64,000 nt of DNA from an uncultured Hyphomonadaceae bacterium. GTDB lineage: Bacteria; Pseudomonadota; Alphaproteobacteria; Caulobacterales; Hyphomonadaceae. Made by a program: the position numbers and the translations under genes. Shown piece after piece: positions 1-8,541 of this stretch. The stretch lies in NCBI GenBank assembly GCA_938084575.1, contig CALKFG010000005.1, positions 124,001 through 188,000 of the forward strand. The letters are read 5' to 3'. Numbering within the stretch: position 1 is the stretch's first letter; every line of letters starts with the position of its first letter. Below the pieces are notes generated by a model that searched no databases, was not told the origin of the DNA, and worked only from the letters and a program-made list of their open reading frames with translations.

Positions 1-659
1 CGCGGGTTTATCTGTACGACCTGCAAAGGGGCCGACAGGAAGTCCTTGGCGATTTCCAGTCGATGACGTTTGCGCCGCGATTTTCGAGCGATGGCCGTGA
101 GGTCCTGCTGACTCAGGCGGTGTCGGGCAATTCGGATATCCATATTATGGATTTGAGGACCCGGGAAAGCCGGCAGCTGACCACACACCCCGCCATCGAT
201 ACGTCCCCGTCCATGTCGCCAGATGGCCGGGAAGTGGTTTTCAACTCCGACCGCGGCGGCAGTCCGCAGCTTTATATCATGAATACTGACGGGTCGCCCC
301 GCATGTGCCCGTCGGGGGGGCGCGATATTGCCTGCCGCATCACCTTTGGCTCGGGCCGGTATTCAACCCCTGTCTGGAGTCCGCGTGGCGATCTGATCGC
401 TTTTACCAAGCAGACCGGTGGCCGGTTCCATATTGGTGTCATCGGGACGGACGGGGCGGGAGAACGCTTGCTGACGGAATCTTATCTCGACGAGGGGCCG
501 GACTGGTCCCCGAATGGACGCGTGATCACGTTCTTCCGTGAAAGCCGTCCCGGGGCGGCGCCGGGGCTGTGGTCGGTGGATCTGACCGGGCGCAGTTTGC
601 GGCGGTTGGCGACCCCGACGGATGCTTCAGATCCGGCCTGGTCACCCCTGCTGCCATAA
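1..659 (+). CDS. tolB: TolB, Tol-Pal system beta-propeller protein (5' truncated)
   Basis: This is the C-terminal part of TolB, the periplasmic beta-propeller that links Pal to the inner-membrane TolQRA complex during outer-membrane constriction. The reading frame is open from base 3, so the gene begins upstream of the window; the first internal ATG (position 63) is not the true start. WD40-like repeats of the TolB family are visible as recurring FSPDG/MSPDG/WSPRGD/WSPNG elements, each followed by short strands such as IHIMD and LYIMN. The protein ends in AWSPLLP at 659. The lipoprotein gene pal follows after about 125 bases, the usual tolB-pal order. Confidence 0.95.
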   Translation, partial: RVYLYDLQRGRQEVLGDFQSMTFAPRFSSDGREVLLTQAVSGNSDIHIMDLRTRESRQLTTHPAIDTSPSMSPDGREVVFNSDRGGSPQLYIMNTDGSPRMCPSGGRDIACRITFGSGRYSTPVWSPRGDLIAFTKQTGGRFHIGVIGTDGAGERLLTESYLDEGPDWSPNGRVITFFRESRPGAAPGLWSVDLTGRSLRRLATPTDASDPAWSPLLP

Positions 660-785
660 AATCGAAGAAATATGTTCTAAACCATTGGATATTGGGCGAT
701 TTCACTGTACCAGAGTTGCGCTGACATGAATTTGTCAAAAAGAATGCCTAAGGCAACGATTGGATTTTTAGCAAGGAGTACAAGC

Positions 786-1343
786 ATGCGTCGCCTAATG
801 ATGACTTCCGGGTCCCTGGCACTGTTGTTTGGGGTTGTGGCATGTTCGACAACCCCGCCGCCGCCGCCACCCGTGGTCGAAGAGCCCGCGCCCGTCATCG
901 TCGAGCCCGAGCCCGAACCCGTTGTGGAAGTCATTGTAGAGCCGGAACCCGTTGTTCCTGCCGGACCTCTGGCGGGTTCTCTGGAAGACTTCCAGGTCAA
1001 TGTCGGGGATCGCGTCTTTTTCGACCTCGATCAATATGTGCTGAGTGAGGATGCCCGCATGGTTCTGCGCCGTCAGGCCGCGTGGCTGGATGCCTATTCC
1101 GACGTGAATATTCTTGTCGCCGGAAACTGCGATGAGCGCGGCACGCGGGAATACAACCTCGCCCTCGGCGAGCGCCGGGCCAATGTGGTCAAGGCTTATC
1201 TGGTCGACCTGGGTGTTGATCCAGCCCGGATCGAAACGGTATCCTACGGTAAGGAACGCCCAATCGCTGCCGGGTCGGATGATGCGGCCTGGGCCCAGAA
1301 CCGGAATGGGTTTACCCAGATTGTTTCCGGCGCGGCGTCCTAA
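786..1343 (+). CDS. pal: Pal, peptidoglycan-associated lipoprotein
   Basis: Pal is an outer-membrane lipoprotein that binds peptidoglycan and TolB. The ATG at 786 is preferred over an in-frame ATG at 726 because AAGGAG lies at 773-778, and because it yields a compact signal peptide (MRRLMMTSGS...) ending in a lipobox, GVVAC. A proline/glutamate/valine-rich linker follows (about residues 22-60), then an OmpA-like domain with the VFFDLDQ strand and the NCDERGTREYNLALGERRA peptidoglycan-binding signature. The 185-residue length is normal for alphaproteobacterial Pal. It lies between tolB and cpoB. Confidence 0.95.
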   Translation: MRRLMMTSGSLALLFGVVACSTTPPPPPPVVEEPAPVIVEPEPEPVVEVIVEPEPVVPAGPLAGSLEDFQVNVGDRVFFDLDQYVLSEDARMVLRRQAAWLDAYSDVNILVAGNCDERGTREYNLALGERRANVVKAYLVDLGVDPARIETVSYGKERPIAAGSDDAAWAQNRNGFTQIVSGAAS

Positions 1344-1367
1344 GGGCACCCGCCAGATTTAAAAATT

Positions 1368-1400
1368 CGGCCGGGCGCCATAATTTGGCCCCGGCCGTTT
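1368..1400 (+). terminator. GC-rich hairpin between pal and cpoB
   Basis: An 8-bp perfect stem, CGGCCGGG (1368-1375) with CCCGGCCG (1390-1397), has a 14-nt loop and is followed by only three T residues. It could be a weak terminator or an attenuating or processing hairpin that adjusts cpoB output relative to the abundant Pal. The short T tract argues against full termination. Confidence 0.35.
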
Positions 1401-1439
1401 CGTATGGTCTGGTCTGGTGCAGAGTGAGGGAGCTCTTGG

Positions 1440-2423
1440 ATGCGGATGACACGGGTTTGGATCGCGGCGGCGTTTGGCCTCTGTCTGTCGTCCGTTGCAA
1501 GTGCGCTGGCCCAGGCCGACATCCGACAGGGCGTCTCCAGCGGGGACGTCGTCCTTCTCCTGCGCGACCTGCAGCAGGCCAATGCCGAACTGAGGGCGCA
1601 GATCACCGGGCTGGAATCCCAGAATGCGACCCTGAATGGCAAGGTCGAGACCTTGCAGTTTCTGCTCACCCAGTCGCGTGACCAAATCAATGATATGCAG
1701 GTCGACGATGCTGAAATCGACCGGCTGATGTCCGATCTGAGGGCCAGTCAGGCGACTCAGCTTGAGCAGATGGCCGACCTCAACCGCCGCCTGTCCGCGG
1801 TCAGCCTGCGGGTCGACGAAATGAATGCCCTCGAAACCGGACCTGCTTTTGGCGAGGGTCTGGACCTGCAACGCCTGGTTCCGGCCGAAGCTGTGGTCGA
1901 GGCCGGGGCGGCCGGCCCCCAACCGGCGGAGAGTCCCGATGCCGGGGTGCCGGCTGCAGACCCCGAGCCGCTGGCGCAAATGGATGCGCCCATGACCGGC
2001 GGGCTTGGAACGCTTCCGGCAAGTGACCTTCCCGGAGAGGCGGGGCCGCTCTTTGCCGAGGCCAAGTCGCGGCTGCTGCAGTTTGACTATGCCGGTGCTG
2101 AAGGGGCATTCCGGCAATTCCTTGATCTGTTCGGCGACGATCCCCAGGCCGGGGAAGCCCAGTACTGGCTGGGCGAGGCGCTGTACCAGCAGGAAGCCTA
2201 TGCCGCCTCCGGCCAGGCCTATACCCGGATGATCCGGGAGTATCCGGATGATCCGCGGGCGCCTGAGGCGTTGGCCAAGCTGGCCCGGTCCATGCGTCTT
2301 GTCGGCGACACTGAGCGGGCCTGCAGCGCGCTGGATGTCTTGCCGCAGCGCTATCCCGAAGCATCTGGCGTGACCCGGAATCTCGCGGCTGGTGAACGTG
2401 CCCGGTCTGGCTGCGAGAGCTGA
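1440..2423 (+). CDS. cpoB: CpoB (YbgF), periplasmic Tol-Pal coordinator
   Basis: CpoB coordinates Tol-Pal activity with peptidoglycan synthesis at the septum. The 327-residue protein starts with a signal peptide ending near ASALA-QA. A predicted coiled coil follows at about residues 35-120 (VVLLLRDLQQANAELRAQ; LNGKVETLQFLLTQSRDQI), which in the family mediates trimerisation. Next comes an Ala/Pro-rich linker, then C-terminal TPR repeats (LFAEAKSRLLQFDYAGAEGA, QYWLGEALYQQEAYA, PEALAKLARSMRLVG). A GAGGGAG element lies just before the ATG at 1440; an ATG two codons later is also possible. Its 3' end overlaps tilS by 32 bases, which suggests translational coupling. Confidence 0.93.
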   Translation: MRMTRVWIAAAFGLCLSSVASALAQADIRQGVSSGDVVLLLRDLQQANAELRAQITGLESQNATLNGKVETLQFLLTQSRDQINDMQVDDAEIDRLMSDLRASQATQLEQMADLNRRLSAVSLRVDEMNALETGPAFGEGLDLQRLVPAEAVVEAGAAGPQPAESPDAGVPAADPEPLAQMDAPMTGGLGTLPASDLPGEAGPLFAEAKSRLLQFDYAGAEGAFRQFLDLFGDDPQAGEAQYWLGEALYQQEAYAASGQAYTRMIREYPDDPRAPEALAKLARSMRLVGDTERACSALDVLPQRYPEASGVTRNLAAGERARSGCES

Positions 2424-3594
2424 GTTCGGGCCTGGCCTGGCCGGGGTCGAGGCGCGCCTGACCCGGCTGGTCGCCCGTCTTTCACCAGATTGCGACCGCC
2501 CCATCGCGGTGGCCGTTTCCGGCGGCAGCGACTCCATGGCCTTATTGCAGGTCCTGACCAGCTGGGCCAGCCGGGCGGGCCGGCGCCTGCATGTGCTGAC
2601 GGTCGATCACGGCCTCCGGCCGGAAGCGGTGGCGGAAACGCGCTTTGTTGCGGAGCGGAGCCAGGCGCTCGGCCAGACCTGCACCTGTCTGAGGTGGACC
2701 GATCAGCGCGCGGGCCAGGCCGCTGCCCGTGCGGCCCGTCACCGCCTTCTTGCCGACGCTGCGCGCCGGGTGGGCGCCGAGCTCCTCTGTCTTGGCCACA
2801 CCTTAGATGACGTGATTGAAACCCTGCTGATGCGCCGCCGGCGGGGCGTCCGGTCGGCCCATCAGGCCGGTCCGGCGATGATTTCCGCGTCACCGGTGTG
2901 GCCGGAAGGACGCGATCTGGCCTTGTGTCGTCCGCTGATCCTGTCGCGGCGGCAGACCCTTCGGGACGCGCTGCAACAGGCCGGGGAAGGCTGGATAGAG
3001 GACCCGTCAAATCAGAATCCGGTCTATGAGCGGGCGCGGCTGCGCCAGCATCTGGCCCGCCATCCGGCCTGGACGGAGTGTTTGGGGGCCGCGGCGCGCC
3101 AGGCCCTGACGCGCCGCCACGCCGCAGATGCCGACCTGGCTGCCGCTGTGCTGGACCCCAACCAGGTTGAAATTCTGTCGGATGGGCTGATTCGGTTCAC
3201 CCCGACGGATCGGGAATCGCCGCTGGCGCTGGCGGCCCTCGGACTTCTGGTCCGGCTGGCCAGCGGAGGCGACCGGACGCCGCGGGCCGGGGCGCTGCAG
3301 GACGTGGTCCGTGGGTTGCGCGACCCGGGCGACCGGGCGACGCTGGGCGGTGCCTGGCTTCAGACATCGCGATCCGGTCTGCTGATTGGCCGCGATCCTG
3401 GCCAGGGCCGTGGGACCGTGACGGCAGGCCTGTGGGACGGGCGGTATGCGCCCGCGCCGGACGCGCCAGCCTTGAGCGGGGTGTCGCCGCTGCTGCGGGA
3501 CACCTGGCCTCCCGGACCAGGCTGGCGGCCGATCATGGCCGCCCGCCTCAGCTATGAGGCGGGCCTTATGGGGCTGAACGCGGCGCTGGCTTAG
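2392..3594 (+). CDS. tilS: TilS, tRNA(Ile)-lysidine synthetase
   Basis: TilS converts the wobble cytidine of tRNA-Ile2(CAU) to lysidine using ATP and lysine, changing it from a Met to an Ile decoder. The PP-loop motif SGGSDS is at residues 43-48, followed by HVLTVDHGLR and the LCLGHTLDDVIETLLMR segment typical of the family. The start is a GTG at 2392 inside the end of cpoB; no ATG lies nearby in frame. The 400-residue length is normal. In many alphaproteobacteria ftsH follows tilS; here the next gene, ccr, converges, and the two stop codons overlap by two bases (TAG at 3592-3594, TAA at 3593-3591). Confidence 0.93.
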   Translation: MNVPGLAARAEFGPGLAGVEARLTRLVARLSPDCDRPIAVAVSGGSDSMALLQVLTSWASRAGRRLHVLTVDHGLRPEAVAETRFVAERSQALGQTCTCLRWTDQRAGQAAARAARHRLLADAARRVGAELLCLGHTLDDVIETLLMRRRRGVRSAHQAGPAMISASPVWPEGRDLALCRPLILSRRQTLRDALQQAGEGWIEDPSNQNPVYERARLRQHLARHPAWTECLGAAARQALTRRHAADADLAAAVLDPNQVEILSDGLIRFTPTDRESPLALAALGLLVRLASGGDRTPRAGALQDVVRGLRDPGDRATLGGAWLQTSRSGLLIGRDPGQGRGTVTAGLWDGRYAPAPDAPALSGVSPLLRDTWPPGPGWRPIMAARLSYEAGLMGLNAALA

Positions 3595-4868
3595 CGGGGC
3601 AGCGGGCCCACTTCCAGCACGTCCTCGACGGTTCTCAGGCCAGGCTTCGGACTGGTGACAAGAACCGCCATATTGCCTGGAAGATGCTCATTATTCAGCA
3701 TTTTTTCATGCGCCGCGGGAATGTCGGACCAGGAAAAGACCTCCGACATGCACGGGTCTATGCGGCGGTCAATGACCAGCTGGTTGGCGGCAGAAGCCTG
3801 TTTGAGATTGGCAAAATGCGACCCCTGAACGCGCTTCTGGCGCATCCAGAGGAATCGGGCATCCATGGTCAGGTTGAACCCGGTTGTACCGGCGCAGATG
3901 ACCACCATGCCGCCGCGCTTGACCACGAAGACCGAGACGGGGAAGGTGCTTTCACCGGGGTGCTCAAAGACAATATCGACGTCCTTGCGCCCGGTAATGT
4001 CCCAGATGGCTTTGCCGAACTTGCGATTTTCACGCATATAATCGCCGAATTCCGGACCATTCACGGTCGGCAGCTGGCCCCAGCAATTAAAATCCTTGCG
4101 GTTCAGGACACCCTTGGCACCCATCGACCGGACAAAGTCGAACTTGTCATCACTGGACACGACGCCAATGGCATGGGCGCCGGTAACGGCACAGAGCTGG
4201 ACGCCGAAGCTTCCAAGCCCGCCAGAGGCGCCCCAGACCAGAACATTGTTCCCGGGTTTGACGACATGCGGCCGGTGGCCAAACAACATACGGTATGCGG
4301 TTGCAAGGGTCAGCGTGTAACAGGCGCTTTCTTCCCAGGTCAGGTGCTTGGGCCGCGGCATGCACTGGCGGGCCTGAACCCGGCAGAACTGCGCAAAGCT
4401 GCCATCGGGTGTTTCATATCCCCAGATACGCTGGCTCGGCGAATTCATCGGGTCGCCGCCATTACATTCCTCGTCGTCACCATCGTCCTGATTGCAGTGA
4501 ATAACGACTTCGTCACCGGGCTTGACCCGTGTGACCTTTCGGCCGACGGCCCAGACAATGCCCGAGGCGTCAGACCCCGCGACGTGGAAGTCGGCCTTGT
4601 GTACGTCAAACGGCGAAATGGGTTCGCCCAGTCCAGCCCAGATGCCATTGTAGTTGACGCCTGCGGCCATGACCAGGACGAGCACTTCGTCGCTGTCGAT
4701 GTCCGGGACCGGGACCTGCTCGATTTGCATCGCCGTTTCCGGACGCCCATGGCGCTCTCGCCGAATGGTCCAGGCGTGCATCAGCTTCGGGACATGGAAC
4801 TCCGGGGGAATTTCCCCCATCGCATAGAGATCTTTTTTCTCGCGGCTCTGGTGCTGTGTATCAGCCAT
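3591..4868 (-). CDS. ccr: Crotonyl-CoA carboxylase/reductase
   Basis: This enzyme reductively carboxylates crotonyl-CoA to ethylmalonyl-CoA with NADPH and CO2, the defining step of the ethylmalonyl-CoA pathway for acetate assimilation. The 425-residue zinc-free MDR protein shows MAAGVNYNGIWAGLGEP (the Asn belongs to the CO2-binding pocket in the family), RIWGYETPDGSF (Tyr-Glu of the same pocket), a nucleotide-binding loop VWGASGGLGSFGVQ, and GSHFANLKQA with the expected His. The ATG at 4868 is chosen because GGAGG lies a few bases upstream; an earlier in-frame ATG at 4898 lacks this. It is divergent from the aminotransferase gene. Ethylmalonyl-CoA mutase lies 1.7 kb away. Confidence 0.95.
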   Translation of the reverse strand: MADTQHQSREKKDLYAMGEIPPEFHVPKLMHAWTIRRERHGRPETAMQIEQVPVPDIDSDEVLVLVMAAGVNYNGIWAGLGEPISPFDVHKADFHVAGSDASGIVWAVGRKVTRVKPGDEVVIHCNQDDGDDEECNGGDPMNSPSQRIWGYETPDGSFAQFCRVQARQCMPRPKHLTWEESACYTLTLATAYRMLFGHRPHVVKPGNNVLVWGASGGLGSFGVQLCAVTGAHAIGVVSSDDKFDFVRSMGAKGVLNRKDFNCWGQLPTVNGPEFGDYMRENRKFGKAIWDITGRKDVDIVFEHPGESTFPVSVFVVKRGGMVVICAGTTGFNLTMDARFLWMRQKRVQGSHFANLKQASAANQLVIDRRIDPCMSEVFSWSDIPAAHEKMLNNEHLPGNMAVLVTSPKPGLRTVEDVLEVGPLPR

Positions 4869-5015
4869 GGCTTCCTCCAAACTTTCCGATCGCGCCATTG
4901 ACTGGCGTCTTCACACTCATCACGAACCCGTCCAGACTTGTTCCAAACCGCGCGCAAGGCAAGTAAATTGTGCGTTGCAGCATCAGGAAGTTTGTCTGGA
5001 TCGGAGGTACGCAAT

Positions 5016-5897
5016 ATGACGCTGGCGCCCATTACATACCTGAATGGGGCTTATGTGGCGGCAGATCGGGCGGTCCTTTCTCCTTTTGATCGTGGGTTTC
5101 TCTTCGCGCATGCCGCATACGAAGTTACGGCGGTGCTCAATCGCGAACTGATCGATTTCGAACCGCATGTGACCCGTCTGAAACGAACGCTTGCCGACAT
5201 AGATATTCCAAACCCGATGTCTGACGAGGGCTGGAACGATCTTCATCAGGAAATGATTGCGCGCAATGCTCTTGAGGAAGGCCTGGTTTATCTTCAGGTC
5301 ACCGCTGGCAGCGCCGGGATCCGAGACTTTGCCGGGCCGGAGACCTTTACACCCGGCATCTTCATGTTTGCCGACAGCCGGTCGCTGATCGGCGCCATGG
5401 CTGAGACAGGCCTGTCGGCCATTACGCTTGAGGACACGCGCTGGGCGCGGAGAGATCTCAAGACCACGCAGCTCTTGTCACAGGCTCTGGCCTACCGTGA
5501 AGCCCGCATTCACGGTGCGGACACCGCCATCATGCACGAGGACGGACACGTCACCGAGGCCGCTTCCGCGAATGTGTGGATTGTCAGCTCTGACGGACAG
5601 CTGATTACCCGTGCGCTCGGAACTGCGATCCTGCCGGGCGTGACCCGGGCCACCATACGCGACCTTTTACAGCCGGCCGGCCTCGATCTGGTCGAACGCA
5701 GTTTCAGCCTCGACGAGGCGCGGGCGGCTCGTGAGATGTTCACCAGTTCCGCAGGGGCGCTGGTCGCCCCGGTCATCAGGCTTGATGGACAGCCCGTCGG
5801 CGCCGGGGTTCCGGGTCGGGTGACCCGCCATATACAGCGGCTCTATTATGATAAAATTGGCGCCGATCGAGGCGGGCTGGACTGGCTAGGGGTCTGA
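5016..5897 (+). CDS. Class IV aminotransferase, D-amino-acid transaminase type
   Basis: This is a fold-type IV PLP aminotransferase of 293 residues. D-alanine transaminase is the closest family resemblance; branched-chain aminotransferase or aminodeoxychorismate lyase activity cannot be excluded. The N terminus ITYLNGAYVAADRAVLSPFDRGFLFAHAAYE is typical. The Schiff-base lysine is K149 in RRDLKTTQLL, followed by EDGHVTEAASANVW (the PLP-contacting Glu region), GVTRATIRD and EMFTSSAGALVAPV. The ATG at 5016 has TCGGAGG upstream; the frame is open earlier but lacks such support. The gene is divergent from ccr across 147 bases. Its stop overlaps the convergent membrane-protein gene by 12 bases. Confidence 0.85.
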   Translation: MTLAPITYLNGAYVAADRAVLSPFDRGFLFAHAAYEVTAVLNRELIDFEPHVTRLKRTLADIDIPNPMSDEGWNDLHQEMIARNALEEGLVYLQVTAGSAGIRDFAGPETFTPGIFMFADSRSLIGAMAETGLSAITLEDTRWARRDLKTTQLLSQALAYREARIHGADTAIMHEDGHVTEAASANVWIVSSDGQLITRALGTAILPGVTRATIRDLLQPAGLDLVERSFSLDEARAAREMFTSSAGALVAPVIRLDGQPVGAGVPGRVTRHIQRLYYDKIGADRGGLDWLGV

Positions 5898-6404
5898 CTC
5901 GTCGGACCGGACGATCTCACCCTCGACGGTAAAGGCGTCCGAGTCCGGATCAGGCGAACTGGCTGGGTTGCCGGGACCCTGAAAGGGGGTCGATAGATTG
6001 CGCCGGACCAGGCCGAGGCCGAGTGTCAGGCCGGTGGGCACCAGAACCAGCCAGAGGTCGAAGCGGGTCAGTTGACGCGCAAGTTCGGTTGGCGTGACGA
6101 TTGCCGACAGGAACACACCGATGATGAAGATCAGGGTGTAACCGAACAGGCCGAAAAAGAAGCCCGCCCGGGCCATCTTCTGCTGCATCAGCCTTTGAGT
6201 GCGGGGGTCAAGCAGGCCGAGCATGGTGGCCTGGTCGCCTTTTGCCAGCCGGCTGGCCATCCAGTGCGCCGCGGTTGATGCTGCGGCGAGGATCGGGACC
6301 ATAAGCAGGCTGCGATTGGCGCCAGCCGCAACCAGAACGGCCAGCAGGAAGGCGGCGCTCGACGCAAGGCGCAGGCGGAGCGGTAAAGCGAGAGCTGAGG
6401 GCAT
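5886..6404 (-). CDS. Small integral membrane protein of unknown function
   Basis: I do not recognise a named family. The 172-residue product has about four hydrophobic segments: LASSAAFLLAVLVAAGANRS, LLMVPILAAASTAAHWMA, GFFFGLFGYTLIFIIGVFLSAIV and DLWLVLVPTGLTLGLGLV. A charged stretch near LLDPRTQRLMQQKMAR separates the pairs, and the C-terminal tail is acidic (SSPDPDSDAFTVEGEIVRSDE). The ATG at 6404 is preferred to an upstream one at 6494 because the membrane domain starts there; the Shine-Dalgarno is weak. The gene converges with the aminotransferase (12-base overlap) and diverges from ecm. Nothing in the sequence ties it functionally to the ethylmalonyl-CoA pathway. Confidence 0.65.
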   Translation of the reverse strand: MPSALALPLRLRLASSAAFLLAVLVAAGANRSLLMVPILAAASTAAHWMASRLAKGDQATMLGLLDPRTQRLMQQKMARAGFFFGLFGYTLIFIIGVFLSAIVTPTELARQLTRFDLWLVLVPTGLTLGLGLVRRNLSTPFQGPGNPASSPDPDSDAFTVEGEIVRSDESDP

Positions 6405-6547
6405 ATCCGGTCTCTTACACGGTTCATCACACACATGGCCGGGACGGCGCAGGCGCACAAGGGGCGGGCTGAAAACAAACTTGCCTTGCCGCATGGCCTG
6501 CTCGCCACCATGTTGCGCTCCTCAGATGCGTTTTCCAAGGAGCCCCG

Positions 6548-8539
6548 ATGACTGAGTTTCAACACACGCCGGACCGTCCCTGGATCTTCCGCACCTATGC
6601 TGGCCATTCGACGGCGGAAAAGTCGAATGCCCTGTACCGGACCAATCTGGAAAAGGGCCAGACGGGGCTGTCCATTGCCTTCGACCTGCCGACCCAGACC
6701 GCTTATGATTCCGACCACATCTTGTCGCGCGGGGAGGTCGGGAAGGTTGGCGTTCCGGTAAGCCATCTCGGTGATATGCGGACACTGTTTGAGTCCCTCC
6801 CCCTGGAGGAGATGAACACTTCCATGACCATCAATGCGCCGGCCGCCTGGATGCTGGCCCTGTATGTCGCGCTGGCGGATGAGCGCGGGGATGATCGCGC
6901 CAAGCTGCGCGGCACGACCCAGAATGACATTATCAAGGAATACCTTTCGCGTGGCACCTATGTGTTTCCGCCCCAGCCATCGATGCGGCTGATCGCAGAC
7001 ATGGTCAGCTGGTGCTATACGGAAGTCCCGAAATGGAACCCGCTCAATGTCTGTTCCTACCATTTGCAGGAAGCCGGGGCGACGCCGGAACAGGAGCTGG
7101 CCTATGCGCTGGCGACGGCGTGCGCGGTTCTGGATGCGGTCAAGGCCGGTGGCCAGGTTCCCGATGAGGATTTCGCTATCGTGTTCGGCCGGATTTCCTT
7201 CTTCGTGAATGCCGGCGTCCGCTTCGTGACTGAATTGTGCAAGATGCGGGCGTTTGTCGATTTGTGGGAGGAGATTGGACGTGACCGCTATGGCGTGACC
7301 GATCCGAAATCCCTGCGGTTCCGCTATGGGGTCCAGGTCAACTCACTGGGCCTGACCGAACAACAGCCCGAGAACAATGTGTATCGCATCCTGATTGAGG
7401 CGCTGGCCGTCACCCTGTCAAAACGGGCGCGGTGCCGGGCCCTGCAACTGCCAGCCTGGAATGAAGCGCTTGGCCTGCCGCGCCCCTGGGACCAGCAGTG
7501 GTCGCTGCGCATGCAGCAGATCCTCGCCTTTGAAACCGACCTTCTGGAATATGAGGACCTGTTTGACGGCTCGCACGTGGTCGACGCCAAGACAGAGGCC
7601 CTGAAAAACCAGGCCCGGGCTGAACTGGCCCGGATCGATGGGATGGGGGGAGCTGTGGATGCAGTCGGCTATATGAAAGAGAGCCTGGTCGGGGCCCATA
7701 TTGACCGCATTCGGGGCATTGAAAGTGGCGCCCTCAAGGTCATCGGTGTGAATTCGCATATCACCACCGAAGAGAGCCCGCTCGGGGCCGGGAATGACGC
7801 CATTCAGACAGTTGATCCCATGGTCGAGCGGGAACAGGTCGATGCCTTGAAGGCATGGCGGGCGCAGCGGGATGCCGGTGCGGTTGCGGCTGCCCTGGAT
7901 GCCCTGAAACAGGCCGCCAGCGGAACCGGCAATATTATGGAACCCTCCATTGCCGCCGCCAAGGCGGGGGTCACCACAGGGGAATGGGGCACGGCCTTGC
8001 GCGACGTGTTTGGTGAATACCGGGGGCCGACGGGCGTCGCCCTGGTCATTGAGACCGGCGGTGACCCCGACATTGAGGCCACCCGGGCCCGTGTCGATGC
8101 CCTGTCGGAACGTCTCGGCCGGCGCCTGAAATACGTCCTTGGCAAGCCGGGCCTCGACGGGCATTCCAACGGGGCCGAGCAGATTGCGGCGCGGGCACGG
8201 GCCTGCGGCATGGACGTGGCGTATGATGGCATCCGATTCACGCCATCTGAAATCGCCGCCCAGGCCAAGGCTGCAAATGCGCATATTGTCGGCCTGTCGA
8301 TCCTGTCCGGCAGCCATCTCGACCTGGTCCGCGAGACTCTGGCGGAACTGCGCAAGGCCGGCCTCGAGCATGTCCCCGTCGTGGTGGGCGGTATCATTCC
8401 CTATGAGGATGAGCAGGCTTTGCGCCAGATGGGTATCCGGCGGGTTTATACGCCGAAGGATTTCAAGATCACGGATATCATGGATGATGTTGTCGATGTG
8501 GTCGAGGCGGCCTGGCTGGCTCCGACTGCAGCCCAATAG
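6548..8539 (+). CDS. ecm: Ethylmalonyl-CoA mutase (coenzyme B12-dependent)
   Basis: This enzyme isomerises (2R)-ethylmalonyl-CoA to methylsuccinyl-CoA in the ethylmalonyl-CoA pathway. The single-chain 663-residue mutase begins PWIFRTYAGHSTAEKSNALY and continues with GLSIAFDLPTQTAYDSDH, as in characterised Ecm rather than methylmalonyl-CoA mutase. The TIM-barrel acyl-CoA domain spans about residues 1-500. The C-terminal cobalamin domain (about 520-655) has the base-off motif D537-G-H539-S-N-G542, then LSILSGSH and VVVGGIIP. AAGGAG precedes the ATG. The gene nearly abuts the convergent MFS gene (2-base gap). With ccr it indicates that this organism assimilates C2 units without relying only on the glyoxylate shunt; the other pathway genes lie elsewhere. 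Confidence 0.95.
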   Translation: MTEFQHTPDRPWIFRTYAGHSTAEKSNALYRTNLEKGQTGLSIAFDLPTQTAYDSDHILSRGEVGKVGVPVSHLGDMRTLFESLPLEEMNTSMTINAPAAWMLALYVALADERGDDRAKLRGTTQNDIIKEYLSRGTYVFPPQPSMRLIADMVSWCYTEVPKWNPLNVCSYHLQEAGATPEQELAYALATACAVLDAVKAGGQVPDEDFAIVFGRISFFVNAGVRFVTELCKMRAFVDLWEEIGRDRYGVTDPKSLRFRYGVQVNSLGLTEQQPENNVYRILIEALAVTLSKRARCRALQLPAWNEALGLPRPWDQQWSLRMQQILAFETDLLEYEDLFDGSHVVDAKTEALKNQARAELARIDGMGGAVDAVGYMKESLVGAHIDRIRGIESGALKVIGVNSHITTEESPLGAGNDAIQTVDPMVEREQVDALKAWRAQRDAGAVAAALDALKQAASGTGNIMEPSIAAAKAGVTTGEWGTALRDVFGEYRGPTGVALVIETGGDPDIEATRARVDALSERLGRRLKYVLGKPGLDGHSNGAEQIAARARACGMDVAYDGIRFTPSEIAAQAKAANAHIVGLSILSGSHLDLVRETLAELRKAGLEHVPVVVGGIIPYEDEQALRQMGIRRVYTPKDFKITDIMDDVVDVVEAAWLAPTAAQ

Positions 8540-8541
8540 GC

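Noticed and set aside
1359-2537. 392-codon minus-strand frame opposite cpoB
   Set aside because: cpoB has a signal peptide, coiled coil and TPRs in the expected tol-pal position; the antisense has none.
7418-8536. 372-codon minus-strand frame opposite ecm
   Set aside because: It is a shadow of the B12-binding region of ecm with no domain of its own.
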